64,000 nt of DNA, taken from contig NZ_JACXXJ020000003.1 of assembly GCF_014926405.1 (NCBI RefSeq), positions 1,529,088 through 1,593,087 of the forward strand. Reading direction: 5' to 3'. This stretch comes from Agrobacterium vitis (GTDB lineage Bacteria; Pseudomonadota; Alphaproteobacteria; Rhizobiales; Rhizobiaceae). The notes below the pieces were generated by a model, which saw only the letters and a program-made list of their open reading frames with translations, was not told the origin of the DNA and searched no databases. Shown here in pieces: positions 36,002 through 44,620 of the stretch. Within the stretch, counting starts at the first letter, position 1. Each line of letters begins with the position of its first letter. The position numbers and the translations under genes were made by a program.

Positions 36002-36030
36002 GCAATTCATTGACGATTATTATTGCAATT
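36002..36030. promoter_or_regulatory. Shared operator motif, copy A (LysR/isochorismatase promoter)
   Basis: GCAATT (36002-36007) and TTGCAATT (36023-36030) with an AT-rich spacer ATTGACGATTATTA in between. Related pairs lie at 39285-39314 and 41446-41485. ATTGCAAT is itself a palindrome, in keeping with a LysR-type site. Confidence 0.5.
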
Positions 36031-36199
36031 CTGCCACGTGATCAACTGGCTTAGATTTCAAATCACACCAGACAACGAACTCATAAAAGGAAGGCCAGCA
36101 GCGCGATGTCACTTTCAGACAATCGGTCGGCATAACCTTCAAGACTTAACGCCTCCCCTCCTCCATTCCCTTAGTCAACACATCAAAGGAAAGACGACA

Positions 36200-36892
36200 A
36201 TGTCCAACAAGCTTCAGGTTCTCACGCCCCAGAACAGCCAGATCATCTTCATCGACCAGCAGCCACAGATGGCCTTCGGCGTGCAATCCATAGACAGACA
36301 GGTTTTGAAGAACAATGTCGTTGGCCTTGCTAAGGCGGCCAAGATTTTCAACATTCCCACCACAGTCACCACCGTTGAGACAGACAGCTTCTCGGGCAAC
36401 ACGTTCCCGGAATTGCTTGCAGTCGTACCAGACAATGACATTCTCGAACGTACCTCGATGAATTCCTGGGACGACCAGAACGTTCGTGATGCGCTTGCCA
36501 AGAATGCTGCTGATGGTCGCAAGAAGATCGTCGTCGCCGGTCTGTGGACCGAAGTCTGCAACACGACCTTCGCGCTCTCCTGCATGAACGACACGGATTA
36601 TGAAGTCTACATGGTTGCCGATGCCTCCGGCGGCACCTCTGCGGATGCGCATAAATATGCGATGGATCGCATGGTTCAGGCCGGTGTGGTTCCCGTCACC
36701 TGGCAGCAGGTTCTTCTGGAATGGCAGCGCGATTGGGCGCGCAAGGAAACCTACGATGCCGTCACAACCTTGGTCAAAGAGCATTCCGGCGCTTACGGCA
36801 TGGGCATTGATTACGCTGTGACGCACGTCCACGGCGGTGCCGAGCGCGTCAGCCACGGCAAGCGCATCGGCCCCAACCCTGCCGCCATCTGA
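36200..36892 (+). CDS. Isochorismatase-like cysteine hydrolase
   Basis: 230 residues from the ATG at 36200 (MSNKLQVLTPQNSQIIFIDQ). The triad of the family is visible: Asp in IIFIDQQPQMAF, Lys in GRKKIVVAGLWTE and Cys in EVCNTTFALSCM. It resembles the YcaC-type hydrolases, which lack a proven isochorismate role. The C-terminal extension (HSGAYGMGIDYAVTHVHGG) is longer than in the shortest members. It is divergent from the LysR gene and followed by a hairpin and the xapX gene. The upstream frame to 36023 lies in the control region and is not coding. Confidence 0.9.
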   Translation: MSNKLQVLTPQNSQIIFIDQQPQMAFGVQSIDRQVLKNNVVGLAKAAKIFNIPTTVTTVETDSFSGNTFPELLAVVPDNDILERTSMNSWDDQNVRDALAKNAADGRKKIVVAGLWTEVCNTTFALSCMNDTDYEVYMVADASGGTSADAHKYAMDRMVQAGVVPVTWQQVLLEWQRDWARKETYDAVTTLVKEHSGAYGMGIDYAVTHVHGGAERVSHGKRIGPNPAAI

Positions 36893-36901
36893 TTTGAAGC
36901 T

Positions 36902-36927
36902 GCCCCGCCTGAATTGTCGGGCGGGGC
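36902..36927 (+). terminator. GC-rich hairpin between isochorismatase and xapX genes
   Basis: GCCCCGCC (36902-36909) and GGCGGGGC (36920-36927) form an 8-bp stem with a 10-nt loop, followed by GATCATTTT. The T-run is weak, so this may attenuate rather than stop transcription into the following genes. Confidence 0.55.
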
Positions 36928-36953
36928 GATCATTTTGGAAAAGGAACGTATCG

Positions 36954-37244
36954 ATGAAAATCTACCTGCTCTCGCTTACCGTCGGCCTTCTCGTCGGAGT
37001 TATTTACGGCCTTCTCAATGTCCGCTCACCCGCGCCGCCGGTCATCGCTCTCATCGGTCTTCTTGGCATTCTCGTTGGCGAACAGATCGTGCCGCTGGCA
37101 AAGACAATCTGGAACAAGGAGCCTGCGGCGGTCTCGTGGCTCAACCACGTCAAGCCGCACATGTTCGGCCATATGCCCAAGGGCGGGCAGACCTCTGTCG
37201 ATCTTGCCGCCTCCAGACAAGACGCTCCCGAAGGTAAAGGCTGA
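36954..37244 (+). CDS. XapX (DUF1427) domain small membrane protein
   Basis: 96 residues from MKIYLLSLTVGLLVGVIYGL, then LNVRSPAPPVIALIGLLGIL and VGEQIVPLAK. Two transmembrane helices with the conserved R-S-P-A-P-P loop define the XapX domain. A polar C-terminal tail of about 45 residues is unusual, as most members stop soon after the second helix. Function is unknown; the family often lies beside amidohydrolase and hydrolase genes, as here. Its stop codon lies where the Tat signal of the next gene begins. Confidence 0.9.
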   Translation: MKIYLLSLTVGLLVGVIYGLLNVRSPAPPVIALIGLLGILVGEQIVPLAKTIWNKEPAAVSWLNHVKPHMFGHMPKGGQTSVDLAASRQDAPEGKG

Positions 37245-39226
37245 TCACGACGCGCCGCACATTCCTTGGTGCCGCTTCCAGCCTCGCTTTGTCCAATCTC
37301 TTCTCCCCGGCCAAAGCCGCGGATCCTATCAAGACCGGAGCAGACACCATGCATCCCGATATTATCCTTCACAATGGCCGCGTTACGACACTCGACCGCG
37401 CCAACCCCAGCGCAACGGCCATTGCCATCAAAGACGGTCTGTTTAACGAAGTGGGCAGCGATGGCGATGTCATGGCGCTTGCCGGAATAGATACCGAGAC
37501 CATCGATCTCAAGGGCAGACGCGTCCTTCCGGGTTTAATCGACAACCACACGCACGTCGTGCGCGGCGGGTTGAACTTCAACATGGAACTGCGCTGGGAT
37601 GGCGTCCGCTCGCTGGCCGATGCCATGGATATGCTGAAGCGGCAGGTGGCAAACACCCCTGCCCCGCAATGGGTGCGCGTCGTTGGCGGTTTTACCGAAC
37701 ATCAGTTTGCGGAAAAGCGTCTGCCGACAATCGAGGAAATCAATGCGATTGCGCCGGATACGCCGGTGTTCCTGCTGCACCTTTATGACCGGGCGCTTCT
37801 CAATGGTGCCGCCCTTCGCGCCGTTGGTTACACGAGAGATACGCCCAACCCGCCGGGCGGTGAGATCACCCGCGACCTCAACGGAAATCCGACAGGGCTG
37901 CTGCTTGCCAAGCCAAATGCGGGCATTCTCTATTCCACGCTTGCCAAGGGTCCGAAGCTGCCGCTGGACTATCAGGTCAATTCCACGCGCCATTTCATGC
38001 GGGAGCTGAACCGGCTGGGCATTACTGGCGTCATCGACGCGGGCGGTGGTTTCCAGAATTATCCGGATGATTACGAAGTCATCCAGAAGCTTTCCGACGA
38101 AAACCAAATGACGGTTCGTTTGGCCTATAATCTCTTCACGCAAAAGCCGACGGAAGAGAAAGAGGATTTTCTCAAATGGACACGGTCGGTCAAATACAAG
38201 CAGGGCAACGATTACTTCCGCCACAATGGCGCAGGCGAAATGCTGGTCTTTTCCGCAGCCGATTTCGAGGACTTCCGTCAGCCGAGGCCTGAAATGGCCC
38301 CGGAAATGGAGGGCGAGCTGGAAGAGGTGGTGCGGGTTCTGGCCGAAAACCGCTGGCCATGGCGCCTGCACGCCACCTATGACGAAACCATCACGCGCGC
38401 GCTGGATGTCTTCGAAAAGGTCAATAAGGACATTCCGCTTGAGGGCCTGAACTGGTTCTTCGACCATGCGGAGACGATTTCGGATCGCTCCATCGACCGT
38501 ATCGCAGCGCTTGGCGGCGGCATCGCCACCCAGCATCGCATGGCCTATCAAGGCGAATATTTCGTAGAGCGTTACGGACACGGCGTTGCCGAAGCAACGC
38601 CTCCCATTCGCAAAATGCTGGACAAGGGCGTTCATGTCTCCGCCGGTACAGATGCGACCCGTGTTGCCTCCTATAATCCGTGGGTGTCGCTGTCGTGGAT
38701 GGTGACCGGCAAGACCGTTGGCGGCATGCAGCTTTATCCGCGTGCAAACTGCCTGGACCGTGAAACGGCGCTGCGCATGTGGACGGAAAAGGTCACATGG
38801 TTTTCCAATGAGGAAGGTAAGAAGGGACGCATTGAAAAGGGCCAGTTCGCTGACCTTGTCGTGCCGGACAAAGACTTCTTCTCCTGCGCCGAAGATGAAA
38901 TCTCGCTCCTGACATCGGACCTCACCATGGTCGGAGGCAAGATCGTCTATGGTTCCGGTGATTTCAAGGCGCTGGATGTAAACGACGTTCCGCCCGCAAT
39001 GCCGGACTGGTCTCCCGTTCGAAAGTTCGGTGGTTACGCCGCCTGGGGCGAGCCGGAAGGTGCCGGTCAGAGGTCGCTGCGCCGGACTGCCATAACCTCC
39101 TGCGGCTGCGCCAGTGATTGCGGTGTTCACGGCCATGACCATGCAGGTGCATGGACGTCGAAACTGCCGATTGCTGATCTCAAGGGCTTCTTCGGGGCGC
39201 TGGGTTGCTCGTGCTGGGCGGTGTGA
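37241..39226 (+). CDS. YtcJ-like amidohydrolase (family 3), probably Tat-exported
   Basis: About 660 residues. The metal motif DNHTHVVRGG (HxH), the later HATYDETITRA and NWFFDHAETISD histidines and SAGTDATRVASYNPW (Asp) define an amidohydrolase-3 enzyme acting on an unknown amide or ester. Upstream of the first conventional starts (TTG 37289, ATG 37349) the frame reads TTRRTFLGAASSLALS and then PAKA-ADP, a twin-arginine signal. No ATG, GTG or TTG precedes it; only CTG at 37241, overlapping the xapX stop, is available, so the start is uncertain. The C-terminus is Cys/His-rich (SCGCASDCGVHGHDHAG), which is unusual for the family. Confidence 0.88.
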   Translation: MITTRRTFLGAASSLALSNLFSPAKAADPIKTGADTMHPDIILHNGRVTTLDRANPSATAIAIKDGLFNEVGSDGDVMALAGIDTETIDLKGRRVLPGLIDNHTHVVRGGLNFNMELRWDGVRSLADAMDMLKRQVANTPAPQWVRVVGGFTEHQFAEKRLPTIEEINAIAPDTPVFLLHLYDRALLNGAALRAVGYTRDTPNPPGGEITRDLNGNPTGLLLAKPNAGILYSTLAKGPKLPLDYQVNSTRHFMRELNRLGITGVIDAGGGFQNYPDDYEVIQKLSDENQMTVRLAYNLFTQKPTEEKEDFLKWTRSVKYKQGNDYFRHNGAGEMLVFSAADFEDFRQPRPEMAPEMEGELEEVVRVLAENRWPWRLHATYDETITRALDVFEKVNKDIPLEGLNWFFDHAETISDRSIDRIAALGGGIATQHRMAYQGEYFVERYGHGVAEATPPIRKMLDKGVHVSAGTDATRVASYNPWVSLSWMVTGKTVGGMQLYPRANCLDRETALRMWTEKVTWFSNEEGKKGRIEKGQFADLVVPDKDFFSCAEDEISLLTSDLTMVGGKIVYGSGDFKALDVNDVPPAMPDWSPVRKFGGYAAWGEPEGAGQRSLRRTAITSCGCASDCGVHGHDHAGAWTSKLPIADLKGFFGALGCSCWAV

Positions 39227-39240
39227 TCGTTCCTGCTTTG

Positions 39241-39266
39241 GCGAACGGGCCTTACCGCCCGTTCGC
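39241..39266 (+). terminator. Hairpin after the amidohydrolase gene
   Basis: GCGAACGGGC (39241-39250) and GCCCGTTCGC (39257-39266) are perfect 10-bp arms around CTTACC, 15 bases after the stop codon. The T-run is poor (TCTCATAG), so efficiency is uncertain. Confidence 0.65.
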
Positions 39267-39284
39267 TCTCATAGTTGCGAAAAA

Positions 39285-39314
39285 TGCAATTAAATCGAAA
39301 CTATTGATGCAATT
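39285..39314. promoter_or_regulatory. Shared operator motif, copy B (doxX-MFS promoter)
   Basis: TGCAATT at 39285-39291 and 39308-39314, 23 bases apart, with ATCGAAA and TATTG between them. The same words occur in the same order in copy C at 41446-41485. Confidence 0.55.
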
Positions 39315-39395
39315 GTTGGCAGCAATGTTTCGGCGCAAGATCACTCCATCGCAAGACGACAGCCCGTCAAACCGGGCCAACCTGCAGGAGCAGCC

Positions 39396-39836
39396 ATGAC
39401 CCACCAAACACAGACCACCAACCAACTGAAAACAGGTTTGGCGGGCATCATCGCAACGCCAGCAGTCCGCACCGTTGCGCTGCTAGCGCTCTGCGCCGCC
39501 TATATTCAGGGTCCGCTGACCAAGATCTTCGATTTCAACGGCGCCATAGCCGAGATGGACCATTTTGGTCTGCATCCAGCCGCCGTCTTTGCAGTCGTCG
39601 TCATCATTTTCGAGCTGACAGCCTCTGCCATGGTGATCTCAGGCGTTCTGCGCTGGGCAGGAGCATTGGCACTTGCGGGCTTCACGCTGATGGCCACATT
39701 CATCGCGCTTCGGTTCTGGGAAATGGCTCCCGGCATGGACCGCATGATGGCCACCAACGCTTTCTTCGAACATCTTGGCCTTGCCGGTGCATTCGTCTTC
39801 GTCGCCGCCTTCGATCTCACCAAAGGAGCGAAGTGA
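39396..39836 (+). CDS. DoxX-family membrane protein
   Basis: 146 residues with four hydrophobic helices: TVALLALCAAYIQGPLTKIF, FAVVVIIFELTASAMVISGV, AGALALAGFTLMATFIALRF and GLAGAFVFVAAFDL. This is the DoxX/SURF4-like layout. The family is associated with redox stress and respiratory-chain accessory roles, not settled. Its TGA stop shares one base with the ATG of the MFS gene (TGATG), so the two are translationally coupled. Confidence 0.88.
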   Translation: MTHQTQTTNQLKTGLAGIIATPAVRTVALLALCAAYIQGPLTKIFDFNGAIAEMDHFGLHPAAVFAVVVIIFELTASAMVISGVLRWAGALALAGFTLMATFIALRFWEMAPGMDRMMATNAFFEHLGLAGAFVFVAAFDLTKGAK

Positions 39837-41437
39837 TGACCGCTCGCACATCCACGGGTGGGAGCTTTGCCCCACTTCGTCAGCCTGTCTTTGCGGTCCT
39901 TTGGGCGGCAACGGTTCTGGGTAACACCGGCAGCTTCATGCGCGATGTCGCCAGTTCCTGGTTGATGACCGATCTCTCCGCCGCGCCCGCAGCCGTCGCC
40001 CTTGTTCAGGCCGCTGGAACGCTGCCAATCTTCCTACTGGCAATCCCGGCAGGCGTGCTCTCGGATATTCTTGATCGCCGCAAGTTCCTGATCGCCATCC
40101 AGCTTCTGCTTGCCAGCGTCAGCATATCGCTAATGACACTATCCTATGTCGGCATGCTCTCAGTCAGCGCGTTGATCGGCCTGACATTTCTGGGCGGGAT
40201 AGGCGCAGCACTGATGGGGCCGACATGGCAGGCCATCGTCCCGGAACTGGTGCCGCGTGAAGATGTGAAAGGCGCGGTTGCGCTGAACTCACTCGGCATC
40301 AACATTGCCCGGTCCATCGGACCTGCGGCGGGTGGTCTGCTGCTTGCGGCTTTCGGGGCTGCTGTCACCTATGGCGCCGATGTTGCCAGCTATATCCTCG
40401 TCATAGCAGCGCTAATCTGGTGGCCACGTGCCAAAAATGCGGACGACGCTTTGTCCGAAGGTTTCTTAGGCGCGTTCCGCTCGGGCCTGCGATATACCCG
40501 CGCCAGCAAACCGCTGCACGTCGTGCTATTGCGCGCCGCTATTTTCTTCGCCTTTGCCAGTGCAGTCTGGGCACTGCTGCCCCTCGTCGCCCGCCAGCTT
40601 CTCGGCGGCGATGCCAGCTTCTACGGCCTTCTGCTCGGCTCGGTCGGCGCGGGTGCCATTGGCGGCGCGCTGGTGATGCCGAAACTGCGCGAACGTTTTG
40701 ACTCCAACGGCCTGCTTTTAGGTTCTGCCATCGTGACGGCCGTCGTCATGGGCATCCTCTCACTGGCCCCGCCGCAATGGCTGGCCATCGTCATCCTCCT
40801 GTTTCTCGGCGCATCCTGGATCACGGCGTTGACGACCCTGAACGGTGCTGCACAGGCCGTTCTGCCCAACTGGGTCAGAGGCCGGGGACTTGCGGTTTAT
40901 CTTACCGTCTTCAACGGCGCGATGACGGCGGGCAGCCTTGGATGGGGTGCCGTCGGTGAAGCCGTGGGCGTCTCGTCAACGCTGCTTATCGGAGCGGCCG
41001 GACTGATGGTTGCGGGCTTCATCATGCACCGCGTCAAGCTTCCCGCAGGCGATGCGGATCTGGTTTCGTCCAATCACTGGCCTGAGCCGCTGGTGGCCGA
41101 GCCTGTCGCGCATGATCGCGGTCCCGTTCTGATCCTGATCGACTACCATGTCGAGAAGCACAACCGCACCAAGTTCCTGAATGCGCTCGATGAAATGTCA
41201 TCCGAACGACGTCGCGATGGTGCCTATGGTTGGGGTGTTACCGAGGACTCCGCCGACCCCGAGAAGATAACCGAATGGTTCATGGTGGAATCCTGGGCAG
41301 AACATTTGCGCCAACACAAGCGCGTGTCCAATGCGGATGCGGATGTCCAGAGGAAGGTCATCGCATTCCATACCGGTCCGGAAAAGCCCGTGGTTCGGCA
41401 CCTTCTGACAATTAACAAACCGGGCATAACAACGTGA
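39836..41437 (+). CDS. MFS transporter with C-terminal ABM-like domain
   Basis: 533 residues. Residues 1 to about 405 are a 12-helix major facilitator of the EntS/enterobactin-exporter-like group (FAVLWAATVLGNTGSFMRDV at the start, LSDILDRRKFLIAIQ as the loop 2-3 motif). Residues about 420-533 form a soluble domain starting GPVLILIDYHVEKHNRTKFL with ITEWFMVESWAEHLRQHKRV, which looks like an antibiotic-biosynthesis-monooxygenase/dimeric ferredoxin-like fold. The fused domain would face the cytoplasm. It probably exports a small toxic compound linked to the neighbouring hydrolases. Strong SD (AAAGGAG). Confidence 0.92.
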   Translation: MTARTSTGGSFAPLRQPVFAVLWAATVLGNTGSFMRDVASSWLMTDLSAAPAAVALVQAAGTLPIFLLAIPAGVLSDILDRRKFLIAIQLLLASVSISLMTLSYVGMLSVSALIGLTFLGGIGAALMGPTWQAIVPELVPREDVKGAVALNSLGINIARSIGPAAGGLLLAAFGAAVTYGADVASYILVIAALIWWPRAKNADDALSEGFLGAFRSGLRYTRASKPLHVVLLRAAIFFAFASAVWALLPLVARQLLGGDASFYGLLLGSVGAGAIGGALVMPKLRERFDSNGLLLGSAIVTAVVMGILSLAPPQWLAIVILLFLGASWITALTTLNGAAQAVLPNWVRGRGLAVYLTVFNGAMTAGSLGWGAVGEAVGVSSTLLIGAAGLMVAGFIMHRVKLPAGDADLVSSNHWPEPLVAEPVAHDRGPVLILIDYHVEKHNRTKFLNALDEMSSERRRDGAYGWGVTEDSADPEKITEWFMVESWAEHLRQHKRVSNADADVQRKVIAFHTGPEKPVVRHLLTINKPGITT

Positions 41438-41445
41438 CGGCATTA

Positions 41446-41485
41446 TTGCAATTATCGAAATTTATTCGAGACTTTTATTGCAATT
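41446..41485. promoter_or_regulatory. Shared operator motif, copy C (alpha/beta hydrolase promoter)
   Basis: TTGCAATT at 41446-41453 and 41478-41485, with ATCGAAA and TTTTA between, 32 bases apart. Compared with copy B the spacer is 9 bases longer but keeps the same words, followed in both by GTT. Confidence 0.55.
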
Positions 41486-41569
41486 GTTAGTCGTTCGTTT
41501 TCGGCGCATTTTCTCCACATAGACAAACGCACTGCACACGAGACCACTTCGAACCAAAAGGGAGCCATC

Positions 41570-42550
41570 ATGGCTAACCACAATTTTACTCTGAGCCGCC
41601 GTGATGCACTTCTTGTCGGCGCGGCAATGACTGCGGGAGTGCTGCTTCCAACCCGCCCGGTCCATGCTGCACCGGCTGCCACAAACCCAAATCCAACCAC
41701 AGGAGACACGACAATGGGCTTCGTTAAAACCACAGACGGCACCGACATATTCTACAAGGACTGGGGTTCGAAGGACGCACAGCCAATCGTATTCCATCAC
41801 GGCTGGCCTTTGTCTTCCGATGACTGGGACGCACAGATGCTGTTCTTCCTCGCCAACGGTTACCGCGTGGTTGCCCACGACCGTCGCGGTCATGGTCGCT
41901 CGGCGCAGGTCTCCGATGGCCATGACATGGACCATTACGCCGCGGATGCGTTTGCCGTTGTCGAAGCACTGGATTTGAAGAACGCAGGTCACATAGGTCA
42001 CTCGACAGGTGGCGGTGAAGTTGCACGCTATGTCGCGAAGCACGGCCAGCCTGCCGGTCGCGTTGCAAAGGCCGTATTGGTGTCCGCCGTGCCGCCGTTG
42101 ATGCTAAAGACAGAAGCGAACCCAGAAGGCCTGCCGAGGGAAGTCTTCGACGGTTTCCGGTCAGCCACCGCTGCCAACCGCGCTCAGTTCTTCCGCGACG
42201 TTCCTGCCGGACCTTTCTACGGCTTCAACCGCGAAGGCGCGACCGTTCATGAAGGCGTGATCCAGAATTGGTGGCGTCAGGGCATGATGGGCAGCGCGAA
42301 GGCCCATTATGATGGCATCAAGGCCTTTTCGGAAACCGACCAGACGGAAGACCTGAAAGCGATCACCGTGCCAACCCTGGTTCTCCACGGCGAAGACGAC
42401 CAGATCGTGCCAATCGCGGATGCGGCTCACAAAGCCATCAAGCTGCTGAAGAATGGTACGATCAAGACCTATCCCGGCTTCTCGCATGGCATGCTAACCG
42501 TCAACGCGGACATCTTGAACGCCGACCTGCTGGCCTTCATCAAGGCTTGA
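41570..42550 (+). CDS. Tat-exported alpha/beta hydrolase (chloroperoxidase-like)
   Basis: 326 residues. Tat signal: SRRDALLVGAAMTAGVLLPT, cleavage near VHAAPA. The catalytic triad is visible: Ser in IGHSTGGGEVA, Asp in LHGEDDQIVPIAD and His in YPGFSHGML; the oxyanion motif is FHHGWPLSSDDW. It matches the cofactor-free haloperoxidase/esterase group. Many homologues lack a signal peptide and would start at the internal MGFVKTTDGTDIFYKDWGSK, so the Tat extension here is notable. Gene controlled by operator copy C. Confidence 0.93.
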   Translation: MANHNFTLSRRDALLVGAAMTAGVLLPTRPVHAAPAATNPNPTTGDTTMGFVKTTDGTDIFYKDWGSKDAQPIVFHHGWPLSSDDWDAQMLFFLANGYRVVAHDRRGHGRSAQVSDGHDMDHYAADAFAVVEALDLKNAGHIGHSTGGGEVARYVAKHGQPAGRVAKAVLVSAVPPLMLKTEANPEGLPREVFDGFRSATAANRAQFFRDVPAGPFYGFNREGATVHEGVIQNWWRQGMMGSAKAHYDGIKAFSETDQTEDLKAITVPTLVLHGEDDQIVPIADAAHKAIKLLKNGTIKTYPGFSHGMLTVNADILNADLLAFIKA

Positions 42551-42566
42551 TCCAACTCGACACGGT

Positions 42567-42589
42567 GCCGACGGTCAAGTGTCGTCGGC
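42567..42589. terminator. Bidirectional hairpin between convergent genes
   Basis: GCCGACG (42567-42573) and CGTCGGC (42583-42589) with a 9-nt loop, between the stops of the alpha/beta hydrolase and the AraC gene. No strong T-run on either side. Confidence 0.5.
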
Positions 42590-42603
42590 GTCAACCGCAC
42601 CGC

Positions 42604-43509
42604 TTAGTGACGATCGCGCGAGCGCCACTCGTCCGGCGTAACGCCCACGGAATGCGTAAAACTTTCGACAAAGCTCGTCTGGTTCCTAAAGCCACAGGTT
42701 TCCGCAACCTGATCGATACTCTCGCCGGTCTTGGTTAGGTAGGCCTTCGCCCGGGCAATCCGGCTTGCCAATAGCCATTCGCCAATGGACTGTCCGGTCG
42801 TCTCTTCAAAGCCGGAGCAGAGCTCTTCTATCGAAAAGCCGCTGGCCACGGAAATATCCTCAAGGCCGATATTGCGGGAAAGATTGGTGTTAATATAGGT
42901 TTTGATTCGCTCTTCCTGCATGGAGTTGAGCTGCCCGGACGCCGAAAGGTGTTGGGAGGGAGACCGGCCATATTTATGGGCAAGATGCGCGATGAAGGCG
43001 AGACCGATGTGGGGAACGAGCGTGTCCCTTACCTCATCCGGCATGTCGAACAGGGGCATGAGGGCTGCGCCCATATTGCTGATCACCTGGTCATGCAGAC
43101 CGCGACAGGTCAGAAAGTCATCGACCCGCGGCTCGCCTGCCTCCTCGGTGAGTTCGGCAAGATGCGCGACGGGAACGTGGAAGGCAAGCACATCCAGTCG
43201 GCCATTAATTGAAATCGCCGCCCCCTGTTTCAAACTGACAAGACAGATCGAGGCCTTGGGATAGATCTTGATCGGCTCCAAACGCTCTTCCGACACGATA
43301 TCGGAATGCTCTGCATCTTCCAGATAGAGCATGACGAGAAATGCGTTGTCCGGCTCCAGAATTACACGGCTGTTTCCGTGTTCATAACACCGCTGAATAT
43401 GCACGACAGTGAGCTGGGCATCCCGTAATGGCCGAATGACCAATGCCCTTGCCGCTTTGACACCAAAGCTCGCCGCAATTTTTTCACTGACCGCCAACCA
43501 TTCACTCAC
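42604..43509 (-). CDS. AraC-family transcriptional regulator
   Basis: 301 residues. The C-terminal double HTH is intact: YINTNLSRNIGLEDISVASG, then FSIEELCSGFEETTGQSIGE, then IDQVAETCGFRNQTSFVESF and THSVGVTPDEWR. The N-terminal 180 residues form an AraC_binding_2-type sensor (PDNAFLVMLYLEDAEHSD). Convergent with the alpha/beta hydrolase gene and back to back with a second AraC gene. Ligand unknown. Confidence 0.92.
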   Translation of the reverse strand: MSEWLAVSEKIAASFGVKAARALVIRPLRDAQLTVVHIQRCYEHGNSRVILEPDNAFLVMLYLEDAEHSDIVSEERLEPIKIYPKASICLVSLKQGAAISINGRLDVLAFHVPVAHLAELTEEAGEPRVDDFLTCRGLHDQVISNMGAALMPLFDMPDEVRDTLVPHIGLAFIAHLAHKYGRSPSQHLSASGQLNSMQEERIKTYINTNLSRNIGLEDISVASGFSIEELCSGFEETTGQSIGEWLLASRIARAKAYLTKTGESIDQVAETCGFRNQTSFVESFTHSVGVTPDEWRSRDRH

Positions 43510-43708
43510 ATTCGTATCGCTCTTGCATAAACTGCGTTGCGGGCCTGATTGCGGATCATCTATCGAAGTTTCCTACACATTATTTGTCATGCTATCTTGT
43601 ATAAAAGCATTCTTGTAGAGTGGTTATAGTTCGTAAACTGAATGCAATACGGAACCCATTAGAACCCTCCAACCAGAACCATTGTTGCAAAAAAGGAAGG
43701 TGGTTTTC

Positions 43709-44620
43709 ATGAGTGCCGGTTCAGAATGTAAAGGCCTCCCCACCTCCGGAAAAACATCCGACAAGTTTGGCTGCACTCTGACGCAGTTGTCGATCAACCA
43801 AAGCTTTTCATCTTCGAACATCGATATTTTTCGCAAAGCGACACAGTCAACCGCGCTTGATCAGGTGAAGACACCGGCCAGCGATCAGGGGTTTGTGGTC
43901 GGGGTATCATTGCTCGCCGGTCACCAGCGGCGGATCTTTCACGGAAACCATGCAACCAGCCATGATTTTTCCGAGAATGCGATATATATCCGCGACCTCT
44001 CCAACAATTATAAAGCAGATCTCAGCACGCCTTTCGATTTTATGCTGTTTCAGATTTCGCCCTCTTCCCTTGCAAAGATAGCAGAAGATGCGGATGTGAG
44101 TGGCCTAACCCTGCTGACGACGGAAACTGCATCCAAAGACATCGTCCTTGCCAACCTAGCACGCGCTATCCTCCCCGCGCTGCAACGCCCTGAAGAAGCA
44201 AATGCCTTGTTCGTCGACCAGATGACGACGGCCATCGGCACCTATCTGGTTCAGCGGTACGGTGGAAAGACCGTTCCTGCCATCAGCAAGGCGCCGACAT
44301 TGTCGCGCGCGCATCTGGAAATGGCAAAATCGATCCTTCTCGAACATCTCGAAGGTGAAGTGTCAATTGCCGACGTGGCAGAAGCCTGCAACCTGTCACG
44401 CGGCTATTTCATTCGCGCCTTCCGGGAAGCGACGGGCATGACACCTTATCAGTGGCTCCTGACCAAACGCATTGATCGCGCCCGGCACATGATCAGAACC
44501 TCAAATGCCCCTCTCGCCGAGATCGCGGTAGCTTGCGGATTCGCAGATCAGAGCCACTTCACACGCGTTTTTTCTGCCATTGTCGGGACCACTCCTGGGA
44601 CATGGCGACGGAACGTATGA
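43709..44620 (+). CDS. AraC-family transcriptional regulator
   Basis: 303 residues from the ATG at 43709 (MSAGSECKGLPTSGKTSDKF), with GGAAGG upstream. The C-terminal HTH pair reads HLEGEVSIADVAEACNLSRG, YFIRAFREATGMTPYQWLLT, then LAEIAVACGFADQSHFTRVF and SAIVGTTPGTWRR. The sensor half resembles AraC_binding_2. It overlaps the next short frame by 4 nt (ATGA). The nine residues before MSAG are excluded because they lie before the SD. Confidence 0.92.
   Translation: MSAGSECKGLPTSGKTSDKFGCTLTQLSINQSFSSSNIDIFRKATQSTALDQVKTPASDQGFVVGVSLLAGHQRRIFHGNHATSHDFSENAIYIRDLSNNYKADLSTPFDFMLFQISPSSLAKIAEDADVSGLTLLTTETASKDIVLANLARAILPALQRPEEANALFVDQMTTAIGTYLVQRYGGKTVPAISKAPTLSRAHLEMAKSILLEHLEGEVSIADVAEACNLSRGYFIRAFREATGMTPYQWLLTKRIDRARHMIRTSNAPLAEIAVACGFADQSHFTRVFSAIVGTTPGTWRRNV

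Noticed and set aside
37535..39142. 535-codon minus-strand frame
   Set aside because: Exact antisense of the amidohydrolase gene; the His/Arg-rich composition is the usual shadow of a GC-rich gene and shows no motifs.
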